Positions 26,016-37,110 are shown, counted from the first letter of the stretch. The stretch is DNA of 37,330 nucleotides from Alkalibacterium olivapovliticus (GCF_003003275.1 NZ_PVTO01000026.1:1-37330); one strand, 5' to 3'. The notes: generated by a model from the letters alone, not told the origin. Numbers and translations: made by a program.

Positions 26016-27773
26016 TTAGATTGCTGTTGTAGCTCCGCGGTAGATTATTCCACGTCTTGCATCGACAGTAATCAGTTCGCCTTGCTCAATCAGTTCTGTA
26101 GCATTTTCTGCTGATACGATAACAGGAATGCCCATTGCAATACCAATAACGGCTGCGTGAGAAGTCAATCCGCCTTGTTCAACTACGATTGCTGCTGATT
26201 TTTCAATAGCCGGCAAGTAATCTTTGTCTGTATTCTTAACAACCAGGATTCCGCCTTCGATAGCTTTCTCCATTGCTTCTTCAGCTGAAAACGCAACAGT
26301 TGCTTTACCAATGACTGATTCAGATCCGACACCTTGTCCGCTTGTCAATTTTGATCCGATTAATTGAATCTTCATAACGTTGGTTGTTCCTCTTTCTCCA
26401 ACTGGAACACCTGCAGTAATCAGGATCAAATCGCCTTCTTTCGCATACCCTTTTTCAACAGTTGTCTGAGTAGCGAGGTTGAACATATCATCAGTAGACG
26501 TTGGTTTTTCTGAAACAGTTGGTTGAACACCCCACTGTAATGCTAATCCTCTAGCAGTTTCTTCGCTGAATGTAACAGCTAGAATATCAGCTTTAGGTCT
26601 GAATTTAGAAATCATACGTGCAGTATGTCCAGATTCAGTTGCTGCAACGATAGTCGCAATATTCAAGTTTTTAGCTGTGTGACCGACGGCCTGACCTATT
26701 GCTTCTGTCATGTCGTTTTGATCATATGCTTTAAGTGCAAATGCATCCTGATTAATCAATGCTGCCTCAGTACGCATAGCAATGTTGTACATTGTCTGAA
26801 CAGATTCTACAGGGTAGTCTCCAGCTGCTGTTTCTCCTGAAAGCATGATTGCGTCTGATCCATCGAAAATCGCATTCGCAACGTCTGATGCTTCTGCTCT
26901 TGTTGGACGTGGATTAGCCTGCATAGAGTCCAGCATTTGAGTCGCTGTAATTACTGGCTTACCTGCATTGTTACATAAGCTGATCATACGTTTTTGAACG
27001 ATCGGCACGTCCTCAGTTGGAATTTCCACTCCGAGGTCTCCACGAGCTACCATTAACCCATCAGAAATCGCCAGGATTTCTTCTAAATTATCGACACCTT
27101 CTTGGTTTTCTATTTTTGGAATGATCTGAACGTGCATTTTATCTTGTTTTTCAAGGATTTCAGTAATTTCCAGTACATCAGAAGGACGTCTTACAAATGA
27201 CGCAGCAATGTAATCCACATTGTTGTCTAAGCCAAACTGAATATCAGATTTATCTTTGTCTGTTAAACCAGGAAGGTTAACTGAAACACCAGGTACGTTT
27301 ACACCTTTTTTGTTTTTAAGGATACCAGTATTTTGAGCAGTTGTAACAATATCTTCGTTGTCACGATCAATATCGGTTACTAATAAGTTGATCAGTCCAT
27401 CATCCAGCAAAATACTTGAACCAGGTGTAACATCATTGATTAATTCAGCATAAGTAACTGAAAAACGTTCGTTTGTTCCTTCAACTTCATTCATCGATAC
27501 TCTGACAGTATCTCCTTTAGTAATGGTTATTTTGCCGTCCTTCATGTTGTTGGTTCTGATTTCAGGACCTTTTGTATCTAACATGATTCCAACCATTTTA
27601 CCTGTTTGTTCAGAAGCTTTGCGAATATTTACGATGCGAGCTAGGTGCTCTTCGTGATCTCCGTGTGAAAAGTTCAAACGTGCAACGTTCATTCCAGCTT
27701 CAATCAATTTCACTAATGTATCTAATGATTCACTAGCAGGGCCAATGGTACAAACTATTTTAGTCTTTTTCAT
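26016..27773 (-). CDS. pyk: Pyruvate kinase with C-terminal PEP-utiliser domain
   Basis: Makes pyruvate and ATP from phosphoenolpyruvate and ADP, the last step of glycolysis. Motifs: '[14 protein letters not shown]', '[13 protein letters not shown]', '[11 protein letters not shown]', substrate-binding Lys in '[10 protein letters not shown]', '[19 protein letters not shown]' and '[10 protein letters not shown]'. The 585-residue length reflects an added PEP-utiliser mobile domain (about 475-580, with '[20 protein letters not shown]'), as in Bacillus and other Bacillota; its histidine is kept, though no phosphotransfer role is proven. It follows pfkA by 50-90 bases with a GGAGAG site and is probably cotranscribed with it. 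Confidence 0.98.
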   Translation of the reverse strand: MKKTKIVCTIGPASESLDTLVKLIEAGMNVARLNFSHGDHEEHLARIVNIRKASEQTGKMVGIMLDTKGPEIRTNNMKDGKITITKGDTVRVSMNEVEGTNERFSVTYAELINDVTPGSSILLDDGLINLLVTDIDRDNEDIVTTAQNTGILKNKKGVNVPGVSVNLPGLTDKDKSDIQFGLDNNVDYIAASFVRRPSDVLEITEILEKQDKMHVQIIPKIENQEGVDNLEEILAISDGLMVARGDLGVEIPTEDVPIVQKRMISLCNNAGKPVITATQMLDSMQANPRPTRAEASDVANAIFDGSDAIMLSGETAAGDYPVESVQTMYNIAMRTEAALINQDAFALKAYDQNDMTEAIGQAVGHTAKNLNIATIVAATESGHTARMISKFRPKADILAVTFSEETARGLALQWGVQPTVSEKPTSTDDMFNLATQTTVEKGYAKEGDLILITAGVPVGERGTTNVMKIQLIGSKLTSGQGVGSESVIGKATVAFSAEEAMEKAIEGGILVVKNTDKDYLPAIEKSAAIVVEQGGLTSHAAVIGIAMGIPVIVSAENATELIEQGELITVDARRGIIYRGATTAI

Positions 27774-27862
27774 TATATATACTCTCCTATTATTTATATT
27801 TGGTCTATCTTTTATTTATAAATGATGATTAAAGTCTGATTCTTTATCTGAATAAAGTCTTG

Positions 27863-28951
<1,089 letters not shown>

Positions 28952-28966
28952 TTACATCCATCTATT

Positions 28967-28995
28967 ATCTTATCATTTTTAAGCATACTTGTCTT
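28967..28995 (-). promoter_or_regulatory. Possible promoter of pfkA-pyk
   Basis: On the minus strand AAGACA (28990-28995) and TAAGAT (28967-28972) are spaced by 17 bases; both elements match 4 of 6 consensus bases. A TTTCAACTGTT/AACGGTTGGAAA hairpin lies in the leader near 28846-28870. Confidence 0.45.
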
Positions 28996-29028
28996 TTAAA
29001 ATACAGATATAGATGTGATTTTTAGTAA

Positions 29029-32000
29029 TTATTTTACAATTACATTGTTTTGACCCAGCAATTCTGTCAACTTCATCACACATTCTTCATCTGCAGACAC
29101 ATTGTATTTTGATTTCAGTTTCTCTGTTCGTTTAGCAGCAGCATCATATATGATCACCGGGGTCTCTCCTTTATACTCGGTCAGAACCGATAAAACCCTG
29201 TTTAATACTTCTTTTTCACTGCTCAGGTCGTTGAATCTAATATATAAGGATAGGCTGCTTCCCGATTCAGCAGTCAGAGGGCTCACTTTATTGACAATTA
29301 TATTAAGCTCATCTTTCTTCCATTCGGCTTTTCCAGTCACAACCAGTAAAGCCTCTTCTTTACAAAGTTTCGACACTTTTCTGTACATGTCAGGAAATAA
29401 AATGGCTGTCGCTTCTCCAGATGAATCGGATATAGCCATGAATGCCATTGGTTCTCCGCGTTTAGTCTGGATTTTTTTTATAGATTCCACTTGAATGATG
29501 AAATCATGGATCTCTCCAGTTTTTGAGACGGTCAGAAACTGACTACTCTTTTTAGTGTAGTGTTCTGTAGGGTGCCCTGACAAATAAAAGCCAGTCACCT
29601 CATATTCCTGTTTCAACTTTTCGTTGAAACTGAACTCCTCCATTTTCTCAAGTCTGGGTGCGAGCGATTCAAACAATTCCATGTTTCCATTACTCATGTT
29701 AATACTATCGATTATAGAAGCAAGCGATTGAATCAATGTCTGTCTGGTCTCTCCCAGCTGATCAAAACAGCCAGCTTTGATCAACGGCAACAGCGTCTGT
29801 TCTTTTCGCCATCTGGAGTCGATTCGACTGATAAAGGACAATAGGTCTGTATACGATCCCTGCCGCTTTCTCTGACTAACAATATGGGTGATAAAATCGT
29901 TCCTCAATCCTTTTATACTGTCTAATCCAAAAATAATAGATTGGCCATGGACGGAAAAAGTTGTCTCGCTTTTATTGATATCAGGATTTGATATTGAAAT
30001 TGAGCGCTGCTTTGCCTCAAGTATATATCTCTTGACCTTATCCTTATTGTTGGAAGTCGAGCGCATCAATGAGACAAAGAAAGCTGCAGGATAATGCGTT
30101 TTGAAGTAAGCCAGCTGAAAAGCGAGTTTAGAATAGGATACGGCATGAGATCTGTTGAACCCGTAATTTGCAAATCGCTCTATATGATCGTATATCAATC
30201 GAGCTGTTTCTTCTTCATAGCCATTTCGCTTGGCCCCAGCAACAAATTGATTGCGCCCTGCATCTATCTCTTGTTTTATCTTTTTAGAGATGGCTCTCCT
30301 CAAGATATCTGCTTCAGATAATGTGTATCCGGCTATCTTGGAGGCTACTTTCATTACCTGTTCCTGATAGACAATAACCCCATTCGTAACTTCAAGAATA
30401 TCTTTCAAATCTTCATGTACATAATGAATGGGCTCCAGGCCTTTTTTTCGTGCAATAAAATGATCGATTTGTTCCATTGGTCCTGGTCTGTACAACGCAT
30501 TCACTGCGACTATATCTTCAAACGATGAAGGTTCCAGTTTTTTCAAGACCCGTTGAATCCCACTTGATTCGAACTGGAAGATCCCATTCGTTTCTCCAGC
30601 CTTGAATAATTCAAGCGTCTCTAGATCGTTAAGCGGAATTTGCGCTAATTTATTTTCGATCGACCCTTTTAGACTCTGAGTATACTTTAAACAATCAGAT
30701 AAAATAGTCAGATTTTTCAATCCGAGAAAGTCCATTTTTAGTAACCCAACTGCCTCAACATCTCCCATCGTGTATTGAGTCAGTGGCATTACTCCACTGC
30801 CCTCCTGTAAGGGTGTAGAATTAATTAATGGGTCTTTAGAGATGACCACTCCTGCTGCATGGGTGGAGACATGTCTGGGCAATCCTTCAAGTTTTGTTGC
30901 GATTGCAAAGATTTTCTTTCTGAGCTCATCTGAATTAACTATTTTTCTTAAAGAAGCTGACTCTTTGTACGCTTTTCTTAGAGTCATGCCTGGCTGAGAC
31001 GGAATAGCTGTCGACCATTGTTTCAACTCTTCGGATGTCAATCCGTACACTCTTCCAGTATCTCTTATTGCCATTTTTGCAGCGAATGTCCCAAATGTAG
31101 CTATTTGAGCAACATGATCACTGCCATATTTTTTAAAGACATAAGACAGTATCTGTTCGCGTTTATTATCCGGAAAATCGAGATCGATATCAGGCATAGT
31201 ATAGCGCTCTTCATTTAAAAAGCGATCAAATAGCAAATCATATTCTACAGGGTCGACATCTGTAATCTTTAAAACATATGAAACAAGTGAACCGGCAGCT
31301 GACCCCCTACCAGATCCTGTAACAATCTGATTTTTGTGTGCAAATTTCATTAGATCCCATACGATAAGAAAATAATCGGCAAATCCCATTTTATTAATGA
31401 CGTTCAGTTCTTTGTTTAACCTTGCTCTATATCTCTGATCAGCTTCTGGCAGTCTATTTCCCAGCCACTCAATCGCCGTTTTCTCAAGATACTCTTCTGA
31501 GCTCATACCATCTGGTGTATCGAATTTCGGTAATATCGAATGCCAGTCAAAGCTCAACTGACTATCATCGACAATCGACTGCGTTAACTGGACTTCGTTC
31601 AATAAGCTTTTTGATCCATAAAAGTCTTCTACTTCTTTTTCTTCTATCAAGAAAGCCCGATCATTTTGATTATTCAAACTATCTTCAGATATGGTTTCCT
31701 GTTTTTCAATTGCCTGCAGTACCTCCGCTGCCGGCTCATCTTCTTTATTCAAAAAGGAGATAGGCTCACTTACGATCAGCGGTATTTCCAGTTTATTTAA
31801 GGTTTTTTTCAGCTGCATTAGTTGTGGTTCCGTTTCATTTCTCCATAGGGTACTCACATAAAAATGAGTGAGGCAATCCGCAACAGTCTGAAACAGACCT
31901 TCTAGTCTAGAAGTGTCATTTACCAAAGCGTCGAGTAGCTCTAAAGAATGAAATGGCAGAACAACTATAATATCTTTAGTGATTTTCCTTAGACTATTCA

Positions 32001-32328
32001 ATGTTATCTTTTTCTTATTTAACATGATGTCTGTTGAAAGAGACATCAGCGACTGGTACCCCTTGTTATTCCTGGCCAGCAGGACCAGCTCGAGTGACTC
32101 AATAGAGGCTTCTTCGTCTTCAATATCGACAGTCAAACCGATCAATGGTTTAATATCGTTTTTGATCGCTTCTTTATAAAATTCAACAGCACCATACATC
32201 ACATTCTTATCAGTTAGTGCTAATGAACTGTACCCTAGTTCTTTTGCTTGTCTGATGACTGCTTTAATCGAAAGCGTGCTTTTAAGTAACGTATAGGAAC
32301 TGAATACTTGGAGTGGAGTATAACTCAT
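29029..32328 (-). CDS. dnaE: DNA polymerase III alpha subunit, DnaE
   Basis: The replicative C-family polymerase that in Bacillota works beside PolC, extending RNA primers. The 1099-residue length is that of Bacillus DnaE. Parts: an N-terminal PHP domain (about 1-200), palm and fingers with 'GSGRGSAAGSLVSYVL' (338-353) and the catalytic 'MPDIDLDFPD' (D382, D384), 'HAAGVVISKDP', 'GVIVYQEQVM', 'HhH' region and a C-terminal OB fold (about 960-1040). The PHP start reads 'LQVFSSYTLL' where relatives have H-x-H-S-x-Y-S, so its metal-binding histidines are lost and no PHP activity is expected. It precedes pfkA, a common order. Confidence 0.97.
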   Translation of the reverse strand: MSYTPLQVFSSYTLLKSTLSIKAVIRQAKELGYSSLALTDKNVMYGAVEFYKEAIKNDIKPLIGLTVDIEDEEASIESLELVLLARNNKGYQSLMSLSTDIMLNKKKITLNSLRKITKDIIVVLPFHSLELLDALVNDTSRLEGLFQTVADCLTHFYVSTLWRNETEPQLMQLKKTLNKLEIPLIVSEPISFLNKEDEPAAEVLQAIEKQETISEDSLNNQNDRAFLIEEKEVEDFYGSKSLLNEVQLTQSIVDDSQLSFDWHSILPKFDTPDGMSSEEYLEKTAIEWLGNRLPEADQRYRARLNKELNVINKMGFADYFLIVWDLMKFAHKNQIVTGSGRGSAAGSLVSYVLKITDVDPVEYDLLFDRFLNEERYTMPDIDLDFPDNKREQILSYVFKKYGSDHVAQIATFGTFAAKMAIRDTGRVYGLTSEELKQWSTAIPSQPGMTLRKAYKESASLRKIVNSDELRKKIFAIATKLEGLPRHVSTHAAGVVISKDPLINSTPLQEGSGVMPLTQYTMGDVEAVGLLKMDFLGLKNLTILSDCLKYTQSLKGSIENKLAQIPLNDLETLELFKAGETNGIFQFESSGIQRVLKKLEPSSFEDIVAVNALYRPGPMEQIDHFIARKKGLEPIHYVHEDLKDILEVTNGVIVYQEQVMKVASKIAGYTLSEADILRRAISKKIKQEIDAGRNQFVAGAKRNGYEEETARLIYDHIERFANYGFNRSHAVSYSKLAFQLAYFKTHYPAAFFVSLMRSTSNNKDKVKRYILEAKQRSISISNPDINKSETTFSVHGQSIIFGLDSIKGLRNDFITHIVSQRKRQGSYTDLLSFISRIDSRWRKEQTLLPLIKAGCFDQLGETRQTLIQSLASIIDSINMSNGNMELFESLAPRLEKMEEFSFNEKLKQEYEVTGFYLSGHPTEHYTKKSSQFLTVSKTGEIHDFIIQVESIKKIQTKRGEPMAFMAISDSSGEATAILFPDMYRKVSKLCKEEALLVVTGKAEWKKDELNIIVNKVSPLTAESGSSLSLYIRFNDLSSEKEVLNRVLSVLTEYKGETPVIIYDAAAKRTEKLKSKYNVSADEECVMKLTELLGQNNVIVK

Positions 32329-32375
32329 ATCATGTCACCTTTCGTTTAAACTCATCCCATTTATTTAAATTAAAC

Positions 32376-32433
32376 AGAATAAAACTCTCAATAAGCTTAA
32401 GAAGGATAGTACCCCAAGCTTGATTGAGAGTTT
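32376..32433 (-). terminator. Intrinsic terminator of the MIP18/DUF59 gene
   Basis: AACTCTCAAT-C-AAGCTT pairs with AAGCTT-ATTGAGAGTT (32382-32398 with 32416-32433), followed on the minus strand by TTTTATTCTG. It begins 3 bases after the stop codon and separates the gene from dnaE. Confidence 0.85.
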
Positions 32434-32435
32434 GC

Positions 32436-32777
32436 TTATCTGATTCCTAGTGCAATTCTTGCATATCTGCTCATTCTTGAAGTGTCCCATGCGGGGTACC
32501 AGACCAATTTTACATCCGTTTCGGTAATTTCAGGAATAGTTTTCATTGCATTTAAAATATCTTCGGTAATGACATCTGCTAATGGACAGCCCATAGTTGT
32601 CAGTGTAATTTTCATTTCACAGTAACCACCATTAAATACATTCACTTCATATACCAATCCCAGATTAACAATATCTATTCCCAGTTCGGGGTCAATCACC
32701 AGTTCCATTGCCTGCGTTACACGATTTTTTATGTCTTGAATCTCTTCGTCAGTCCACACTTTAGTTTCTTTACTCAT
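32436..32777 (-). CDS. MIP18/DUF59 family metal-sulfur cluster assembly factor (SufT/PaaD-like)
   Basis: A 113-residue single-domain protein. The family motifs are clear: 'LVIDPELGIDIVNLGLVYEV' (about 25-44) and 'ITLTTMGCPLADVITEDI' with its conserved Cys (about 58-75). Relatives such as SufT help mature iron-sulfur proteins; small stand-alone members in lactic acid bacteria are assigned the same general role. No suf genes are adjacent, so the role rests on family alone. The ATG at 32777 has AGGAGG at 7 bases; the ATG two codons upstream is too close to it. It is divergent from the HAD gene. Confidence 0.85.
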   Translation of the reverse strand: MSKETKVWTDEEIQDIKNRVTQAMELVIDPELGIDIVNLGLVYEVNVFNGGYCEMKITLTTMGCPLADVITEDILNAMKTIPEITETDVKLVWYPAWDTSRMSRYARIALGIR

Positions 32778-32884
32778 ACACATTCCTCCTTACTCTTCTT
32801 TCCTATTTTACCACAATTCTGAAGCTGTTTTTACTGTATTAGAAAACTTTTCATGACGAAACTGAATTGTCTTTTTATTTAAAA

Positions 32885-32913
32885 TATACATTTGATATAA
32901 GCTTTGCTATACT
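32885..32913 (+). promoter_or_regulatory. Promoter of the HAD phosphatase gene
   Basis: TATACA (32885-32890) and TATACT (32908-32913), the latter preceded by TGC as an extended -10, are spaced by 17 bases. The start codon is about 38 bases downstream. Confidence 0.65.
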
Positions 32914-32951
32914 GATTAAAGATGATTAATGAAGAACAAGGGGATGTATGA

Positions 32952-33764
32952 ATGAAGAGGAAACTGATAGCACTTGATTTAGATGGTACGACATTAAACA
33001 ACGATTCAAAAATCACTGCTAAAACAAAGGACATTATAACTAAATTGAGACGTGCCGGTCATATTGTATCAATTGTTACCGGGAGACCTTACCGTAACAG
33101 TTATTACTATTATGAAGAGCTGCAAATGGATTCACCGATCGTTAATTTTAACGGTGCATGGTGTCACAATCCATCAAATGCCAGCTGGACTCACAGTTAT
33201 CACAAAACACTCAGTAAAGACCTCGCTTTATCTATGCTCTCTTTGAGATCTAATCCTGAAGTCCAGCTGATTGCTGCAGAATCTCAGAAATCGATTTACG
33301 TTGAAGGAGAATATATACCCTACCCGGATTTCTTTCCAGATGGTATAGAGGTCAGCAAGCAGTTAACAGCTGAAACGTTGATCGAAGATCCAACATCAGT
33401 TGGTGTTTTCACTACTACAAGACAGTATCAGCCTTATATTGAGCAAAAAATTATTGATCAGTACAAAGGAGCTGTAGAAGTCCGTATGTGGGGCGGAGAT
33501 ACCCCTTGCCTGGAAGTTGTGGCGGCAGGTGTGCAGAAAGCCTTAGGTCTTGAACGTATTGCTTCTTTTTATGGCATCGATCGTCAAGATATCATGGCAT
33601 TTGGAGATCAGGAAAATGACTATGAAATGATTCAGTATGCTGGTCAGGGGATCGTGATGTCTAACGGTATCGACCGTTTAAAAGCTATCTCAAATGACGT
33701 TACTCTATCCACCAACCATGAAGATGGTGTTGCTCGTTACCTGGAATCCTATTTTTCACTGTAA
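32952..33764 (+). CDS. Cof-type HAD-superfamily phosphatase
   Basis: A 270-residue cytoplasmic hydrolase of the HAD IIB (Cof) group. The nucleophile motif 'LIALDLDGTTL' (D9, D11) opens the protein, 'VTGRP' is motif II, K in the cap-following region 'GVQKALGLE' is motif III, and 'FGDQENDYEMI' is motif IV. The alpha/beta cap lies at about residues 85-190. Members remove phosphate from sugar phosphates, FMN or PLP; the substrate cannot be read from sequence. It is the only protein gene on the plus strand here and is a single unit with its own promoter and a terminator shared with crtN. Confidence 0.92.
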   Translation: MKRKLIALDLDGTTLNNDSKITAKTKDIITKLRRAGHIVSIVTGRPYRNSYYYYEELQMDSPIVNFNGAWCHNPSNASWTHSYHKTLSKDLALSMLSLRSNPEVQLIAAESQKSIYVEGEYIPYPDFFPDGIEVSKQLTAETLIEDPTSVGVFTTTRQYQPYIEQKIIDQYKGAVEVRMWGGDTPCLEVVAAGVQKALGLERIASFYGIDRQDIMAFGDQENDYEMIQYAGQGIVMSNGIDRLKAISNDVTLSTNHEDGVARYLESYFSL

Positions 33765-33765
33765 T

Positions 33766-33817
33766 AAAAAAAGTCATGTTAAGCTAGATATTTCTAGCCT
33801 TACATGACTTTTTTTAT
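33766..33817. terminator. Bidirectional terminator between the HAD gene and crtN
   Basis: AAAAAAAGTCATGT pairs with ACATGACTTTTTTT, with an inner AAGGCTAGAA-type hairpin, giving T runs on both strands. It lies between two convergent stop codons. Confidence 0.88.
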
Positions 33818-33829
33818 GGACGCCACTGT

Positions 33830-35320
33830 TTATTTATCGTCCAGAATCAGTTCTTCTGTCGCAATCTTCGCAGACGTCAATACGATTGGTACACCCGCGC
33901 CCGGATGGGTACTGCTGCCTGTAAAGTATAGATTTTCGACTGTTTTAGATTTAGCTTGCGGCCTGAAATGGTTACTCTGAGTCAAAGTTGGCCTTAATCC
34001 GAAAGTGGCCCCATTATAAGCATTGAATTTACTTTCAAAATCTTTTGGTGTTGTGTAACTTTCAGATATGATATCTTCTTCAACTGTTTCAAAGCCTTCT
34101 ATCGTTTTCAGTTTGTTTAGAACCTGATTACGGTAATACTGAATCGTCTCTTCGTTCCACTCGTACTGAGACGTAGATAAATCAGATACCGGGACCAGGA
34201 TGTATATGCCTTCTTTACCCTCCGGAGCTAAGTCTTCATCCAGTTTTGACGCGATATATAGGTAGAAAGAAGCTTTATCCAATAACTTTCCTTCAAAAAT
34301 ATCTTCTAGGTTCTCATCCAGATCTTTTGAAAAGACAAAGTTATGCATATTTTTTACTTTGTCATACTTCCTATCCATTCCTAAATACATAACAAAACAG
34401 GAACAGGAATATTTCATACTATCGATTTTTTTATCTGTATATTTCCCTTTTGCTTTTTCATCTGTAATCAGATTTTTCATAGCATAAGGAAAATCAGCAT
34501 TACACATGACGAAATCAGAAACGATTTTCTCACCATTCAACTTAATCCCTGTTGCCTGTTTATTTTCAATCACAATTTCATCTACTTCTGCTTCACATAC
34601 TATTTTGCCACCTAATTCAATAAGTAGTCTTTCCATAGCACTCGCCATAGTGTACATTCCGCCTTTGATGAACCAGATCCCGTACAAGTATTCAATCATG
34701 GGAATGATCGAGTAAATGGAGGGACCATTCAGCGGTGATATCCCGATATAAAGTGTCTGAAAGCTGAGGATCTGTTGAAGCCGTTTATCCTTGACGAATT
34801 TCCCTATCGAATGATTAGCACTGTCAAATGTTTTCAGTTTCATAGCCTGTCTCAGTATAAATGGATTGTAAAAGTCAGAAGAGTTTCTGAACGGGCGCTC
34901 GATAAAATATTTTTTAGCTATAATAAACCGTTCGTAAATATCTTTCAAATACGCTAAAAATCCGACGACATCCTCTTCACTTATGCCTTCCAGGTGTTCA
35001 ACCAATTTAACCAGGTCTGAAGATACTTCGATACTTTCATCATCAAAAAATGCCGAGTACATAGGATCAAGTCTCTGCATTGGGATATAGTCCTTAGGAT
35101 CCCTACCCGCGACTTCAAAAACTTCATTGTAAAGCTCAGGCATCATCACGATGCTCGGACCTACATCGAATGTAAAGCCATCTTTTTTAAGCTGATTCAT
35201 TTTCCCCCCAGCCATTTTTTCTTTCTCATATACTGTTACATCATATCCTGCATTCTGCAACCGGATGGCACTAGCTAATCCTGCAACACCCGCGCCAACT
35301 ACACTAACTGTTTTTTTCAT
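33830..35320 (-). CDS. crtN: Diapophytoene (dehydrosqualene) desaturase CrtN
   Basis: An FAD flavoprotein that introduces double bases into C30 carotenoid precursors (4,4'-diapophytoene to diaponeurosporene), giving yellow pigment in Staphylococcus and some lactic acid bacteria. The 496-residue protein has the dinucleotide-binding 'VVGAGVAGLASAIRL' (7-21), 'MAGGKMNQLKKDGFTFDVGP' in the FAD region, 'FQTLYIGISPLNGPSIYSII' and the C-terminal 'GSSTHPGAGVPIVLTSAKI', all close to staphylococcal CrtN. The usual partner, the synthase crtM, is not in this window. The gene starts 20 bases after an ABC transporter ATPase and is probably in its operon. A related desaturase (CrtI, CrtP) is possible but less likely. 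Confidence 0.92.
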   Translation of the reverse strand: MKKTVSVVGAGVAGLASAIRLQNAGYDVTVYEKEKMAGGKMNQLKKDGFTFDVGPSIVMMPELYNEVFEVAGRDPKDYIPMQRLDPMYSAFFDDESIEVSSDLVKLVEHLEGISEEDVVGFLAYLKDIYERFIIAKKYFIERPFRNSSDFYNPFILRQAMKLKTFDSANHSIGKFVKDKRLQQILSFQTLYIGISPLNGPSIYSIIPMIEYLYGIWFIKGGMYTMASAMERLLIELGGKIVCEAEVDEIVIENKQATGIKLNGEKIVSDFVMCNADFPYAMKNLITDEKAKGKYTDKKIDSMKYSCSCFVMYLGMDRKYDKVKNMHNFVFSKDLDENLEDIFEGKLLDKASFYLYIASKLDEDLAPEGKEGIYILVPVSDLSTSQYEWNEETIQYYRNQVLNKLKTIEGFETVEEDIISESYTTPKDFESKFNAYNGATFGLRPTLTQSNHFRPQAKSKTVENLYFTGSSTHPGAGVPIVLTSAKIATEELILDDK

Positions 35321-35340
35321 AAACGCTTAGCCTACTCTCT

Positions 35341-36009
35341 CTATTTTTTGCTTAATACGCCGTCTTCCATGACATAAACAGTATCACAATACTCTGTCAG
35401 TCTTTCATCATGCGTTACCATTATGGTCGCTTTGTTTTTCTTTTTTGTTTCTCTTCCTAATATTTCAACCACTTCGAAAGCCCTATTTGTATCCAAGGAG
35501 GCAGTGGGCTCATCCGCCAGTATTACTGAAGGGTCATGATACAGGGCTCTGGCAATAGCAGCACGTTGTCTTTCACCACCTGAGAGATCACTAGGGTATT
35601 TATCCATCAAGTCATTGATGCTGAGCTCCTCAAGAAGAGATTCAACCTCTTTTTGATTGAATTTTGTTTTATTTATCTTATTCACTAATTGTAGCTGATC
35701 TTTAACTGTTAAAAAAGGAATTAAATTTGAAGCTTGTAAAATAAATCCAATTTCTTCGAATCGCTTAGCCGCACGTTTTTTTTCCTGCAGTTCGCTGAAT
35801 TTAGAGTCATTGATAAATACTTTTCCGTCAGTAGGAGTCTGTAACCCTCCAATAATCGTAAGGAATGTACTTTTACCTGATCCACTGGGACCAATAATAG
35901 ATACAAATTCTCCTTCTTCTACAGAAAAATTGGTTTCTTTCAGTGCTTCTATTTTTTTTCGTCCATCATCAAATACTTTAGTGACATTTTTTAATTCTAT
36001 CAGTTTCAT
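35341..36009 (-). CDS. ABC transporter ATP-binding protein (MacB/LolD type)
   Basis: A 222-residue cytoplasmic ATPase that pairs with the FtsX-like permease encoded just upstream. Walker A 'GPSGSGKST' (40-48), Q loop near 'ILQASNLIPFLTV', signature 'LSGGERQRAAIARAL', Walker B 'VILADEPTASLD' and the switch 'VTHDER' are all intact. The class drives extrusion or mechanotransmission for lipids, haem, peptides or antibiotics; closest by type are HrtA and YknY-like proteins. Gap to the permease is 9 bases and to crtN 20 bases, so all three are cotranscribed. Confidence 0.93.
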   Translation of the reverse strand: MKLIELKNVTKVFDDGRKKIEALKETNFSVEEGEFVSIIGPSGSGKSTFLTIIGGLQTPTDGKVFINDSKFSELQEKKRAAKRFEEIGFILQASNLIPFLTVKDQLQLVNKINKTKFNQKEVESLLEELSINDLMDKYPSDLSGGERQRAAIARALYHDPSVILADEPTASLDTNRAFEVVEILGRETKKKNKATIMVTHDERLTEYCDTVYVMEDGVLSKK

Positions 36010-36018
36010 ATGCTTCTC

Positions 36019-37110
36019 CTAACTTATGGCTTCAAGGGGATCGATTTTAACGACTGTTCGTACTGAGAAAAATGCACCCATTAAGGCCACTGCAATTAAT
36101 AGTGCTGTGATAGAAACCAGGAACAGAACATTATTCATATAAGGCACCTCATTTGGTAGAAGCAAGCCTGTAATCAAAGTCAGACTCAATCCTGTTAATA
36201 CACCAAACAGGGTCAACAATAACGTCTGTCCTACGACTGATTTGCCGATATATTTGGAAGAAATACCTTGAGCTTTCATAACGCCTAGTATTGAAGATTT
36301 TTGAAGTGTCAGGACATAGATAAAAATTCCAATAATCATAGCGGCAATCAGTACCAGAAAGCCGATCATTAAACCAAAAGTCAGAACCTGGGCATTATAC
36401 CCCGGCAAATTAGTAATGAATTCATCTATCCCATATAACTGTAAATCATCAGTGTCGAGTTCGATTCCATTCAAGTCCCCATTATCGCTTTGTACGACAA
36501 TAGCACTAATGATTTCATCTTCTCTTTCACCAAATCCACTCGCTCGTATATGCTGGTAGGTACTATGGTCTGTATATAAAACAGGTGATACATTGAATTT
36601 TGAATTCTCTGTAAACCCTGCAATGGTGACAGTTGAATCCATGCCCGCTAAGGACAATTCATCATTCAATTCGTAGCCCTCTTCTTCTTTTAAGCTAATG
36701 TCTGCTATTACTTCATTATCCCCATTAAACGCTTCCCCTTCAATAACTTCCGGGAAAATAAACTCATCTTCATCGATCCCAAAAAATGTAACGTTAACTT
36801 TAGAATCATCATCAGACTCTTCGACCAGCTGAACAACGCTCGACGTGACACCAAGAGAGGCCGTTTCTGGAGCGTCTACCTTATCTATAAGATCTTTAGG
36901 AAACATAGACATATTTATATTAAGATTAGATTCATCTGCTAATACGATTCCTGTAGCATCCCATTTATCCACACTTGTTCTATTTTCCTGAGCTAATCCA
37001 TAAGCAAGTCCGGTTAAAAAGAAAACCAGGTAAGACACTAGAACAACTACACCAATAATAAGTGCAAACCGCGTTTTTGAATACTTGATTTCTCTCCATG
37101 CTAAAAACAT
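36019..37110 (-). CDS. FtsX-like ABC transporter permease (HrtB/MacB type)
   Basis: A 363-residue membrane subunit with the four-helix layout of FtsX/MacB permeases: TM1 (about 17-38), a large extracellular domain (about 40-240), then TM2 (244-268), TM3 (292-316) and TM4 (326-350). The start 'MFLAWREIKYSKTRFALIIG' and the end 'VKIDPLEAIS' are typical of this family in lactic acid bacteria, some of whose members (HrtB) export haem; the substrate here is unknown. The ATG at 37110 has AGAGG at 8 bases; the one at 37116 is too close. It is the first gene of the permease-ATPase-crtN unit. Confidence 0.9.
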   Translation of the reverse strand: MFLAWREIKYSKTRFALIIGVVVLVSYLVFFLTGLAYGLAQENRTSVDKWDATGIVLADESNLNINMSMFPKDLIDKVDAPETASLGVTSSVVQLVEESDDDSKVNVTFFGIDEDEFIFPEVIEGEAFNGDNEVIADISLKEEEGYELNDELSLAGMDSTVTIAGFTENSKFNVSPVLYTDHSTYQHIRASGFGEREDEIISAIVVQSDNGDLNGIELDTDDLQLYGIDEFITNLPGYNAQVLTFGLMIGFLVLIAAMIIGIFIYVLTLQKSSILGVMKAQGISSKYIGKSVVGQTLLLTLFGVLTGLSLTLITGLLLPNEVPYMNNVLFLVSITALLIAVALMGAFFSVRTVVKIDPLEAIS

